In this document: positions 28,525-37,700 of the stretch, one piece after another | How the letters are laid out: the number at the start of each line of letters is the position of its first letter | Position numbering within the stretch: position 1 is the first letter of the stretch | Origin: Bacteroidota bacterium | GTDB taxonomy: Bacteria > Bacteroidota > Bacteroidia > Flavobacteriales > Schleiferiaceae | Assembly: GCA_024742495.1 (NCBI GenBank) | Contig: JANSYJ010000002.1 | Span: 1 to 64,000 of the forward strand | DNA: 64,000 bases | Reading direction: 5' to 3' | The notes under the pieces: generated by a model | Databases searched by the model: none | The model's input: the letters and a program-made list of their open reading frames with translations, nothing else | Told to the model about the DNA's origin: nothing | Program-made: the position numbers and the translations under genes

Positions 28525-29598
28525 TTGAAGATATTTAAGGGTATTTGGTCTGACCCACTGGGGGCAGCAGGAATAATAACAATATGCATAAGCGCCCTAA
28601 TGGCGCTTTTTGCTTATACCTTTATTGAGGATAATAGTCCCAATGCCAATGAGATGCACCTTTCCTTGGCCAATAAAGCGCCGGGTTTCGAAGTAGATTT
28701 ACTGGTAATCCCCAAAAGTACAGCCGAGCAGTCATTGTGGGATCGATTTTGGCATGGGAAGGACCTAGCTTGGCAGCGCATACCATTGGCCTCATCCGAA
28801 TTGAGATGGGATAGCTTATACTATTATGAATACGGCTCCCTCCAGGCGGCCGAGCCCAAGTATGAGCTTCTATCTAAGCATTATAATTCCGAGCAAATTA
28901 AAGCTAAGCATTACCTACAAAAGAAGTACTTCTTGTTTGGCTCTGATCGATTTGGACGGGATATGTTTAGTAGGCTGGTCTTGGGTGCTCGAGTATCTTT
29001 TTCGGTTGGTTTTTTGGCGGTATTTATTTCTTTAATAATCGGGATTCCCTTAGGAGCCATTGCCGCCTATTACGGAGGCTGGGTTGATAAACTTATTCAG
29101 TGGTTAATCAATGTAGTTTGGTCTATTCCGGGCTTGCTGCTGGTTATAGCAATTACCTTAGCCCTAGGTAAGGGTTTGTGGCAAGTTTATGTAGCCATCG
29201 GATTTACGATGTGGGTAGAAGTGGCTAGGGTTATAAGAGGGCAAATACTGAGTATTAAAGAGAAGGAGTATGTGCAAGCAGCCAAGGTTTTGGCCTACTC
29301 GGATGCACGTATAATTTTTAAGCATATACTGCCCAATGCTATTGCGCCGCTAATTGTGATTTCGGCGGCTAACTTCGCGGCGGCTATTTTGGTAGAAAGT
29401 GGTTTAAGCTTTCTGGGTTTAGGTGCTCAACCGCCAACGCCTACTTGGGGAACCATGATTAAGGATCACTATGCCTATTTAATAGTTGATAAGGCTTACT
29501 TAGCTATTATCCCCGGTATTGCTATAATGATGCTCGTTTTGGCATTCATGTTCATTGGCAATGCCCTGCGAGATGTTCTGGATATTCGTAGAGCCTAG
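28525..29598 (+). CDS. ABC transporter permease, DppC/OppC type
   Basis: The 357-residue protein has a first membrane helix (AAGIITICISALMALFAYTF), then about 100 extracytoplasmic residues, then the five-helix BPD_transp_1 core with FGSDRFGRDMFSRLVLGARVS. The ATPase-coupling EAA-like loop reads EYVQAAKVLAYSDARIIFKH, followed by LPNAIAPLIV. Translation starts at TTG 28525, three bases behind the protease stop, so coupling is likely. No DppB, ATPase or binding protein lies nearby, so its partners must be encoded elsewhere. The 3' end overlaps the next gene by 4 bp (CTAG). Confidence 0.88.
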   Translation: MKIFKGIWSDPLGAAGIITICISALMALFAYTFIEDNSPNANEMHLSLANKAPGFEVDLLVIPKSTAEQSLWDRFWHGKDLAWQRIPLASSELRWDSLYYYEYGSLQAAEPKYELLSKHYNSEQIKAKHYLQKKYFLFGSDRFGRDMFSRLVLGARVSFSVGFLAVFISLIIGIPLGAIAAYYGGWVDKLIQWLINVVWSIPGLLLVIAITLALGKGLWQVYVAIGFTMWVEVARVIRGQILSIKEKEYVQAAKVLAYSDARIIFKHILPNAIAPLIVISAANFAAAILVESGLSFLGLGAQPPTPTWGTMIKDHYAYLIVDKAYLAIIPGIAIMMLVLAFMFIGNALRDVLDIRRA

Positions 29599-30188
29599 AA
29601 TCGGATTTGAAGACCAATGCCCTTGGGACCCATATTTAAACTTTCGAGTAGGGGTACTAAGATGGAGTTTTCGTGATTTTGATGCACCCAATACATTAAA
29701 ACATCAAAGCCAAAAAGAAAGGCGCCATTAAGGATTACCGCACGACCAAAACCCTCGTATCGCTTAAAGTTGGAACTTGATTTGGCATATTCTCTTAAGT
29801 AAAAACCTCCCGCTATATAAGCTAAATCCAAGGCTGCATTAACCGCCAGAATGCGTTTAATTTTCGCTTGTTCATCAAGGCTTTGCCAAAAGCTAAGTCC
29901 CATTTCTGGATTATAGGCTTGGTACATGCCAAATCCCGCGATCACAAGGTTAACCGCATTCCATCCCAAATTCATTTGATGATAGGATTGCTTTAAGATA
30001 ATAGACTGTGATAGTTGACTAGCGCTCCAGGCAATATTAGCAATAGACCAAGAGGCCAGAACAATCATGCCTTTGCGGTTAAGTTCATTTCGTTGTAGGT
30101 CGAAATCTTGCAATAATGGCGTGGCTTCTTGAGCAAGTAGGCTGAAACTTAGTAGGCAGAAAATAACAAGGAGAGTGCGGTTAAACAT
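29595..30188 (-). CDS. Small membrane protein of unknown function (DUF6992-like)
   Basis: The 197-residue protein has a signal peptide (MFNRTLLVIFCLLSFSLLAQ) followed by four probable membrane helices (about 40-60, 75-93, 115-130, 147-165). It contains NRKGMIVLASWSIANIAW, HQMNLGWNAVNLVIAGFGMYQ and VNAALDLAYIAGGFYLRE. This pattern (helices with small polar inserts, NLGWNAVN) matches my recollection of the DUF6992 family of Bacteroidota, but this is not verified. Function unknown. It stands alone between convergent and operon neighbours. Confidence 0.6.
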   Translation of the reverse strand: MFNRTLLVIFCLLSFSLLAQEATPLLQDFDLQRNELNRKGMIVLASWSIANIAWSASQLSQSIILKQSYHQMNLGWNAVNLVIAGFGMYQAYNPEMGLSFWQSLDEQAKIKRILAVNAALDLAYIAGGFYLREYAKSSSNFKRYEGFGRAVILNGAFLFGFDVLMYWVHQNHENSILVPLLESLNMGPKGIGLQIRF

Positions 30189-30255
30189 AGTCTTTTAATT
30201 ACAGGCTAGAATGGAGAGTACTCTGCAATTAATGAGTCTGGCTGGCATTTGTTCG

Positions 30256-30942
30256 CTAGCTGAAGATTTCCTCCCAATCAGGATGTTCCTCCTTACAGCG
30301 ATTTAGCTGCTGCACAAAACTCCTGCGGTTTATTCTGTAGGCTCCTAAACTGGCGAGGTAGGAATTATAAACTTGGCAGTCAATTAAGGGAATTCCCCAA
30401 TAGTCCAAACGCTTACACATTTCAATAAAGCAGATTTTGCCGGCATTACTTTTCTTCGAGAACATTGACTCCCCACAAAACATGGAGCCCGTTGTTATAC
30501 CGTATAGGCCGCCCACTAATTGATCATCTTGCCAGGCTTCCACACTGTAGCAAAATCCACGACGGTGTAATTCAATGAAACTGGCTTGATGCTCGGCGGT
30601 AATCCAGGTGCCCTCTTGTCCTGATCGCTCAACCATTCGACAGGCCTCAACCACTTCTTCAAAAGCCTTGTTGAAGGTAATTTTAAAACGCTTTTGATTG
30701 ATAAGGTTTCTACTGCTCTTAGAAATATTCACCTCTTTCGGTCTTAGAACCATACGCTCCAGCGGCTGCCACCATAGGATATCCGAATCAGGTTCATTCC
30801 AAGGGAAAATACCCAGCTTGTAAGCGGCTAATAATCGATCTGGGCTGAGATCTCCGCCAATGGCTACTATGCCATCTTCCTCTCCCCAGTATTCGAAAGG
30901 AGGGAACCAGTTTGAATCATTTTCCAGCTGGTAGATCGCCAT
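30256..30942 (-). CDS. aat: Leucyl/phenylalanyl-tRNA--protein transferase
   Basis: Aat adds Leu or Phe from tRNA to N-terminal Arg/Lys of proteins, marking them for ClpAP-type degradation. The 228-residue protein has WFPPFEYWGEEDGIVAIGGDLSPDRLLAAYKLGIFPW, WWQPLERMVL, GTWITAEHQASFIELHRRGF, GGLYGITTGSMFCGESMFS and LIDCQVYNSYLASLGAYRI, all hallmarks of the family. It is the last gene of the operon beginning at 33605; it begins directly behind the atoE-like stop. Confidence 0.96.
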   Translation of the reverse strand: MAIYQLENDSNWFPPFEYWGEEDGIVAIGGDLSPDRLLAAYKLGIFPWNEPDSDILWWQPLERMVLRPKEVNISKSSRNLINQKRFKITFNKAFEEVVEACRMVERSGQEGTWITAEHQASFIELHRRGFCYSVEAWQDDQLVGGLYGITTGSMFCGESMFSKKSNAGKICFIEMCKRLDYWGIPLIDCQVYNSYLASLGAYRINRRSFVQQLNRCKEEHPDWEEIFS

Positions 30943-32298
30943 TTAAAAAATTATAAGAAGACTTAAGAATATTAATCCACCCAAGCCCATTAAAGCTAAG
31001 GTGTAAGGTACAATTCTCCGTGCTTTTAATCCGGTAATTCCCAGCAAGGGCAATGCCCAGAAGGGCTGAAGCATATTGGTTAGTTGGTCACCATAAGCCA
31101 TAGCCATAATCGCCTTGCCATAGGGGATTCCCAATAGTTGTGCGGTTTCCAGAATTACCGGCCCTTGAATCGCCCATTGTCCGCCACCGCTGGGTACGAA
31201 AATATTAATGATTCCAGCGCTTAAAAAGGTCCATAATGGAAAGCTAAAGGCGCTGGCATTTTCCCCAAAGTAAGTGCTTAAGCCTTCTATTAGACCGCCA
31301 TCACGCATTAAGCCCATGATGCCAAAATACAGCGGAAATTGAAGGAGGATCCCACTAGCGCCGCGAATTGCATCGTCGAGAGCATCGGCAAAGGAATAAA
31401 GGCTACCGTGGAAAATTAGGGCAAAACCCAATAAACTTAAGTTGATGAAATTTGGGTTTAAAAATTGGAGACCTTCGCTGCCGAAAATCTGAAGGATGGC
31501 AACTACTAAAATTAGTGCACCAATGATTCTCCCAAATAAGGGAGAACGATCAATTTTCTCTGCGCCCGTGGCCCTTTCCAAATTTGGTAGTACTTGGGGA
31601 GGCTTTACCAGTTCCAGCTTTTTTGGCACTCTGCCCGCGATACTATAAAAGAAGGCCGGAACTAAAATGAGCAGCAGTAAACTGGCCCATAAATTCATAG
31701 AGCTAAAAATGGTTTCGCTCCATGCAATGCGTTCGGGCAAGCTTGGGATATGACCTTGACTGAGGCTAGCCAAATGTCCGTTTTCAGCAACTTTTATAGG
31801 GGCGCTTCCACTAATGCCGCCATGCCAAACCATTAAACCCGCATATCCCGCTGCTCCTAAAAGCCCATAATTGAAAGCTTGCTTTTTTGCGGAAAAATTC
31901 TCTGCCGCTTTGCGAGCCATCACCGCTCCAAATACTAGGGCTAATCCCCAATTTAGGAAAGCCAGAACTAGGGTGAAAAAAGCAATTAAGGCGGTGCTTG
32001 CAGCAGGGTCCTTGCTAAGGGTGAGTAAGAAGTTGATGAAATTAGCAACCGGCTTCGCCAAGGCTAAAATGTGACCTAGGACAAGGATGAGCATCATTTG
32101 CACCATGAAAACCAATAAGGGTGGATTCCATAGTCCTTTTTGCCAATGATTTGCGGAGTTTAAAAGACGATCACCTAAAGGGCCATCACCATAAATCCAA
32201 TAAAGGAAAAAACTTAGTAGGCTTAACAAAAGGGCAATCGCAAAGGGCGAGGGTAATAGTAACCTAAAGAGGTTTTCAAAGCGCTTTGCGAATGCCAT
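30943..32298 (-). CDS. Short-chain fatty acid transporter, AtoE family
   Basis: This integral membrane protein (451 residues, about 11-12 helices) has N-terminal FRLLLPSPFAIALLLSLLSFFLYW, TLVLAFLNWGLALVFGAVMA, GYAGLMVWHGGISGSAPIK and a conserved FVPSGGGQWAIQGP motif. This fits the AtoE/SCFA family, which takes up short-chain fatty acids such as acetoacetate or butyrate. It lies between DUF3127 and aat in one transcription unit. Confidence 0.9.
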   Translation of the reverse strand: MAFAKRFENLFRLLLPSPFAIALLLSLLSFFLYWIYGDGPLGDRLLNSANHWQKGLWNPPLLVFMVQMMLILVLGHILALAKPVANFINFLLTLSKDPAASTALIAFFTLVLAFLNWGLALVFGAVMARKAAENFSAKKQAFNYGLLGAAGYAGLMVWHGGISGSAPIKVAENGHLASLSQGHIPSLPERIAWSETIFSSMNLWASLLLLILVPAFFYSIAGRVPKKLELVKPPQVLPNLERATGAEKIDRSPLFGRIIGALILVVAILQIFGSEGLQFLNPNFINLSLLGFALIFHGSLYSFADALDDAIRGASGILLQFPLYFGIMGLMRDGGLIEGLSTYFGENASAFSFPLWTFLSAGIINIFVPSGGGQWAIQGPVILETAQLLGIPYGKAIMAMAYGDQLTNMLQPFWALPLLGITGLKARRIVPYTLALMGLGGLIFLSLLIIF

Positions 32299-32304
32299 GT
32301 TTAA

Positions 32305-32694
32305 TTAAAAGGGTAAGTCGTCATCGTCCTCTTCATAGGGAGCCATGCTGGGAGGAGTGCTGAAATTGCTATTGGTTTCGGTGCTTTCATTTCCGCTTGG
32401 TGCAGCAGGACTTGGAGCACTTTGTTGTTTTTCAATTCTCCATCCTTGAATAGAATTGAAGAATTTCACTTCACCCTGAGGGGAAGTCCATTCGCGACCT
32501 TTTAAATTGATTCCAATACTAACTTTTTCACCTTCCTGGAAATTATCCAACAAATCGGTTTTGTCTTGAACAAACTCAATGGCAAGATGCTGTGGATATT
32601 GTTCTTCGGTGGTTACTACGATTTCACGCTTCTTAAATTTGGCGCTGATATTTTGAGTGTCGCTAATGCGTTTTACGATGCCGCTTACTTCCAT
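32305..32694 (-). CDS. DUF3127 protein
   Basis: The 129-residue protein is an OB-fold-like beta domain (MEVSGIVKRISDTQNISAKFKKREIVVTTEEQYPQHLAIEF...GEKVSIGINLKGREW) with a Ser/Pro-rich linker and an acidic tail ending EDDDDLPF. The acidic DDLPF-like C-terminus resembles that of single-stranded DNA-binding proteins and may bind the same kind of partner; this is inference. Cytoplasmic. It sits in the operon between flavin reductase and atoE. Confidence 0.85.
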   Translation of the reverse strand: MEVSGIVKRISDTQNISAKFKKREIVVTTEEQYPQHLAIEFVQDKTDLLDNFQEGEKVSIGINLKGREWTSPQGEVKFFNSIQGWRIEKQQSAPSPAAPSGNESTETNSNFSTPPSMAPYEEDDDDLPF

Positions 32695-32702
32695 GTTTAT
32701 TT

Positions 32703-33605
32703 TTAAATGCGGTTTAACTTATCACAAAGCAGGACTTTCCAAGCTTCGTTTACTTTATTTTCTTCTAATAATTCTTTGGCAAACTCATGCAGTAATTCGC
32801 GAGCTTCCATGCCATTGTCCGAAGTTTCGAAGATGTTTTTAATTCGTTCTTCATTGGCGTAATTGGCTATTTCAGTATCATTTGGCAGGCGTTCTACATT
32901 GCCAAGTTTGCCAAGATCATTACCTGATAAAAGAACACTTTTACGAATACGTTCAGGGATTTGATCCACACCAATTCCTAAGGTCGCCAAGGGCTTTTCT
33001 ACTTCGAACATGGCGTCTTGATTTGCACGGCAATACCAGTTAGCTCCCATGCGTGCTACCAAATCTAATTTGGTGCTATCCGTAATCCCATTTTCATTGA
33101 GTACAGATTCATCAACATGCATGCGCACAACTTCGCAAATAATCATATTTCCGGCACCGCCATTTTCACCCAGGGCAATTATGTCGTTCACTTTGCACTC
33201 AAATTGAACCGGAGATTCCTTAACCCGATATGGTTTAACTATATCCGAGGGAATAGGGGTCAAGCCCGCTTTATGAAATTCATTAACCCCAGTGGCGTAC
33301 TCGGTTGAGGATAAACTCATTTGCTGAACGATTTCATAATTCACCACATTTATTACTACCTCCCCAGTGCTTTGGGCATTGTGTAAGGTGTCTTTGGTGG
33401 TGTTATTTCTAACCCTCCTTGCCGGGGAAAAAGCCAAAATGGGCGGATTGCTGCTAAAAACTCCGAAGTAGCTGAAAGGGCTCAAGTTAGCCTGGCCATC
33501 TTCGTCGATAGTGCTTGCAAATGCTATCGGTCTTGGTCCTACCGCCGATAAAAGATGTTGATGAGCATCCTTTCCTGATAGGGCGTTTAGATCAAATGAT
33601 TTCAT
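32703..33605 (-). CDS. Flavin reductase-like protein
   Basis: The 300-residue FMN-binding split-barrel protein has VGPRPIAFASTIDEDGQANLSPFSYFGVFSSNPPILAFSPAR, then NTTKDTLHNAQSTGEVVINVVNYE, the usual flavin-binding segments. A C-terminal helical extension of about 100 residues (from about 200 on) is typical for the Bacteroidota subgroup. The start is ATG 33605: the TACTTTTG element at 33624-33631 covers the alternative ATG at 33626. It is the first gene of the operon running to aat. Reaction partner unknown. Confidence 0.85.
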   Translation of the reverse strand: MKSFDLNALSGKDAHQHLLSAVGPRPIAFASTIDEDGQANLSPFSYFGVFSSNPPILAFSPARRVRNNTTKDTLHNAQSTGEVVINVVNYEIVQQMSLSSTEYATGVNEFHKAGLTPIPSDIVKPYRVKESPVQFECKVNDIIALGENGGAGNMIICEVVRMHVDESVLNENGITDSTKLDLVARMGANWYCRANQDAMFEVEKPLATLGIGVDQIPERIRKSVLLSGNDLGKLGNVERLPNDTEIANYANEERIKNIFETSDNGMEARELLHEFAKELLEENKVNEAWKVLLCDKLNRI

Positions 33606-33623
33606 AGATTGCTGAATAGGCGA

Positions 33624-33631
33624 CAAAAGTA
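33624..33631 (-). promoter_or_regulatory. -7 element of the flavin reductase-DUF3127-atoE-aat operon
   Basis: TACTTTTG on the minus strand, 18 bases before ATG 33605. It overlaps the alternative longer start and therefore decides the shorter one. Confidence 0.5.
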
Positions 33632-33725
33632 GTTATTTCAGTTTGGCCTGCACAGGTAAAAAGGCTTTGTGCAAACACTTAAAAATGTGCTGTAAAAAAT
33701 GGTTTATTCGAATAAATAATTTACA

Positions 33726-33733
33726 TATATTTG
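33726..33733 (+). promoter_or_regulatory. -7 element of tRNA-Leu
   Basis: TATATTTG, ending 17 bases before the tRNA 5' end. A TTTA about 20 bp upstream is a weak -33 candidate. Confidence 0.6.
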
Positions 33734-33750
33734 CCGCCCCATTCAAGCAC

Positions 33751-33832
33751 GCGGGCGTGGTGGAATTGGTAGACACGCTAGACTTAGGATCTAGTGCCGA
33801 GAGGTGTGAGAGTTCGAGTCTCTCCGCCCGCA
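33751..33832 (+). tRNA. tRNA-Leu (TAG)
   Basis: The 82-nt type II tRNA has acceptor GCGGGCG/CGCCCGC, anticodon arm CTAGA-CTTAGGA-TCTAG with anticodon UAG, a long variable arm (TGCCGAGAGGTGT region) and T-arm GAGAG-TTCGAGT-CTCTC. Discriminator A; CCA is not encoded. Confidence 0.95.
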
Positions 33833-33837
33833 CAAGT

Positions 33838-33869
33838 AAAAAAGCCGATCTAATTAGATTGGCTTTTTT
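33838..33869 (+). terminator. Terminator of tRNA-Leu
   Basis: Stem GCCGATCT/AGATTGGC (8 bp, one G-U) with loop AATT, flanked by A6 and T6, directly behind the tRNA. Confidence 0.85.
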
Positions 33870-33928
33870 GTTTTCGATATTCTGAAAGACTATGTGCACA
33901 AGGCTTTATCCCCTCAAGGCGTCAAAAC

Positions 33929-34690
33929 CTACTCTTTTAACTCGATCTTTATTGGAACTACAAAACTCATCCGAACGGGCTTTCCTCTTTGCTTAGCAGG
34001 TTCAATATTGGGTAGGCTACTTATTACGCGAAGGCCTTCTTCATCTAACCAAGGGTCAACACTGCGCAACAATTGCACACTGCTTACCTGACCGTTTTTC
34101 TCCACCACAAAGCTGATAATGATGCGCCCTTGTATTTTCAGTTGCCTTGCCGCTTCACTATACTCAAAATTCTCGCTTACATAAGTAAGGAGTTGGGTTT
34201 GGAAACAGTTCTTGCGGCCTTCATTGCTTGATTCGTTTTCGCAGCCTGGAAAAACGGGAACGCTCTCTACCACTGCAAATGGAATGGGATCTTCAAGTTC
34301 ATTTAAATCCTCTGCTTCTTGGCCGATAATTTCTACATCACCATCTACAAAGCGCGCATTGGGGTCACTAATTATATATTCGTCTTCATTGGTTTCGGTT
34401 GCGCTTATGTCCAGCTCATTCTCAACAATGGTATTGTCATCTACCACATTAAGTTCACTGGGTAGGTCTTTTGGCTGCTCAATAGTTACGGATTTTGGTG
34501 GCCTTACGGTAATGGGGATCACAATTTCGTCGCCATCAACAACAATTCGTTCGCGTTCTTTTACTTCCGGTTCAGCGAAGTTTAAACTAAAGATTTGAAT
34601 GACGATAAACAGCGCTAGCGCCACTCCGGCCAAGAGAAAATGGACACGGTAGCGCTCTAAATCTATGCGTGGGTTTTTTTTACGTTTCAT
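33929..34690 (-). CDS. TonB-family energy transducer
   Basis: The 253-residue protein has a basic N-terminus (MKRKKNPRIDLERYRVHF), one membrane helix (LLAGVALALFIVIQIFSL), an acidic periplasmic linker and a C-terminal TonB domain. This holds VFPGCENESSNEGRKNCFQTQLLTYV (Bacteroidota-typical Cys pair) and GRIIISFVVEKNGQVSSVQLLRSVDPWLDEEGLRVISSLP. It couples inner-membrane proton-motive force to outer-membrane receptors. No ExbB/ExbD genes are in the window. Confidence 0.92.
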   Translation of the reverse strand: MKRKKNPRIDLERYRVHFLLAGVALALFIVIQIFSLNFAEPEVKERERIVVDGDEIVIPITVRPPKSVTIEQPKDLPSELNVVDDNTIVENELDISATETNEDEYIISDPNARFVDGDVEIIGQEAEDLNELEDPIPFAVVESVPVFPGCENESSNEGRKNCFQTQLLTYVSENFEYSEAARQLKIQGRIIISFVVEKNGQVSSVQLLRSVDPWLDEEGLRVISSLPNIEPAKQRGKPVRMSFVVPIKIELKE

Positions 34691-34757
34691 GCGAGCTTTT
34701 GAGCAATTTACTTTTTCTTATTTAATTAAATGCTAACAAAAGTCACGTCAAAAAAAA

Positions 34758-34786
34758 GCCTGGTCTTTCATTTCGAAAGGCCAGGC
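34758..34786 (-). terminator. Terminator of the adhesin-like gene
   Basis: A 12-bp stem GCCTGGCCTTTC/GAAAGACCAGGC (minus strand) with a 5-nt loop, followed by a T run (34750-34757). It lies 8 bases behind the stop codon. Confidence 0.85.
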
Positions 34787-34794
34787 CAAATTCT

Positions 34795-37700
34795 TTATTT
34801 CTTAATGAAGCTATAATGCAGCTCTCCGAAATCGCCAGTAATCATCAATTGGTACAAGCCCGGACTAAGTCGACTAACTTCAATTTGTCGCTGATCAGTG
34901 AAATCCTCTTTTAAGACCAATTTACCTGAACTGCTGTAGATAAGAAGTGAACTTGCTTTAGGCTTTTCGTCGCTCCAATTTAGATAGAGTACATCGCTCA
35001 CTGGATTAGGGTAAATGTCCAATTGTGGTAATTCAATATCATCAAGACCTAATTGATTAAGCCTAAACTTTCGAGTTGATTGTCCACAGACCCCAGTGAT
35101 AGTAAGCTCCACTTCATAAAATAGGCCCGGTGTGCTGTAGATGTGAATAGGAGTAGGGCCAGTTCCCGAGTTGCCGTCGCCAAAATCCCAGGAGTAGGTG
35201 GCTGCGCCAACGGATGAGGTACCATCAAATTGTACTCGCAGACCCGAGTTAATAGGACTTAAAATGGTGTAGGTCCAATCCGCTCGTGGTGGATCGCAAG
35301 CTTCTACTCTTCTGGTATTTCGAACCGTGTCTCCGCAGGCATTCCAGCTTATTAGGGTTACAAATTTGTCTAGGGTATCGCTGTAAAAGGCCGATGCGGT
35401 ATTTCCTGTTGCGGTAGTTCCATTGCCAAGTTCCCAAGCGTAACCGGAGGCTTTGTTTCCAGGATCGGCTGTAAAGAAGGTACTATCGGCTGTTTGTTGC
35501 CAGCTAAAGTTTGCTCGAAGAGTGTCGCATACCTCAATTACCTGGGTGATGGTATCACTGTTCCCACAATCATTCGCGGCAATTAATACTACGGTATAGG
35601 TTCCCGGATTGGTATAAGGGTATATAGGATTAGTAGCAGAGCTGCTATCTCCCGTACCAAAATCCCAAATTAAAGTGTCTGCATTTGTTGAGGTAGAAGT
35701 AAAGTCTCTCCTTAAAAATCTAGCGTTTAATGTAAAGCCTGCACTTACCGGTGGACAGAAAAGGGTTGCTAATGTGTCGGTTAAAACATCACTAACTAGG
35801 GCGCCACAGCTGTCGAATAGCTCGATGACATAATTGCTTGAGGCATTTAAGTTTGAAAGAGTGTAAGGGCTGGTGGCATTCGGAGCCACGGTGGCGCTGC
35901 CTGGTCCCGCTGCGGCATCATACCAACGTAAGGTGGTGATGCTTGGACCAGTATTGCTATTTTGCCATCCAAAGCTTAAACTATTGTAGGTAGTATTTTG
36001 AACCTGCAAGTTGAAGGGAACACCACAATCTGGGCCTGAGGAGCTTACCGATACTTCATCTACGGCAATATCACCTTGACCACCTTGAGCAGTTGCTCGG
36101 AATATCACTTGAATGGTGTCGCCAATATAGGGGCCTAAATCAATGGAGTCTAATTTCCAAGAGGCGGCACTACTATTTTGTTGCTGGCCGGTCCATGTTT
36201 TTAAAACAATGGCATTTCCATTTTGGCGGGTATTAATCCGAACTTGTAAAGAGGAAATGTTATTGCCAAACATATGGTAGCTATAAAATAGCTTGGGTTT
36301 AGAGGTGTTCACCAATGCAATCTCAGGAGAGCTTATGGTAGCCGCATTACTGGCCGAGGTAAAGTCGCTTTCAAAATAAATATACTTCCCAGATCCTTGC
36401 GCGTCTTCTAATGGGCCGGTATTAAAACTTGGTGTTGAACCTTGACCGGTGCCCCATTTGTCATTATTATTTTGCCGATTACGGGTCCAGCAACTGCTAA
36501 TTTGATCATTGGTATTAAAAAAGCCAATTCCCTCTTGCCAACTTGGGCCATCGAAATCCTCAACAAAAGGAAGGCTAACAATGCCACAGGCGGTATTGCC
36601 ATAAATGGGTCCTGTCCACCAACTTAAATCATTAGCTCCGCAGCTATCTCTAACCAGCACCTCGTAATTAGTGCTTGGGTTTAAACCAGAAATTGTAAAT
36701 GGATTGGTGGTGGCATTAACAATGGTGTATGGACTACCCGAACCGCTGGCGCGATATTGAATTTGCCAATTTGTAGCGCCACCGGAGGTCCAACTTACAT
36801 TAATGCTGTTGGGCGAAGTGCTACTCACATTAACATTGCTAGGTTGCGGGCATGTAGGTGTATTGTCTATCCGGATATCGTCGATAGCCATATTTACCCG
36901 AAAGGCGAAACTTGAATTCCGATAGCCCGCAAAGCGCAACCTAATGGTGTCTCCAACATAAGGGCTTAAGCTGGCAATCCTTTCATTCCAAGCGGCAGTT
37001 GAACTTGTTTGTTGCTGGCCATTAATGGTATTTAAATTGGTCCAACCGGAGCCATCGTTCACTTGAACAACAAGCTTATCGATATCACTACCGAACATGT
37101 GGTACCAAAAACGTAGTTCAGGATTGCTCAGGGTATCAAGGTCAATGGGCAGAGACTCTAAGTCGGTGTTTAGGGAATTGTTGCCAAAACCACCTTGTCT
37201 AATAGTGTAAACATAAGTTCCAGATCCAGTGGTATGATCCGCAGATGGGCCAGAGTTAAAGCCATCACTAGCTCCTTGGTTGGCCTGCCAGAAGTAAGAA
37301 GTACTATCGCTTCTTGTCCAACAAGGATCTATGTCACCGGGATCATTAAATAAAATAGGGTCAGTCCAAGATCCATTTTCGAAATCCTCAAAATAGGGCG
37401 CAGTGGCCACTGTACAGGAAGTTCGTGCATTAATAGGTCCGGTCCAAAAGCTTACATCATTAAGTCCGCAGCTATCCCGAACATAAAATTGATATGGTGT
37501 ATTGGGGCTTAAGCCGGTTACGGTAAAAGGATTGCTAGATGCATTTACAATGGTTCCTGATCCGGAACTAAAGCCGATTGGTCCATATTCAATTTGCCAA
37601 TTGCTAGCACCTCCGCTGGTCCAGCTAAGGTTTACGGTGCTGGGTCCTGCACTATTGAATACAATATTAACCGGCTCGGGACAACTGGGCTGCTCATCAA

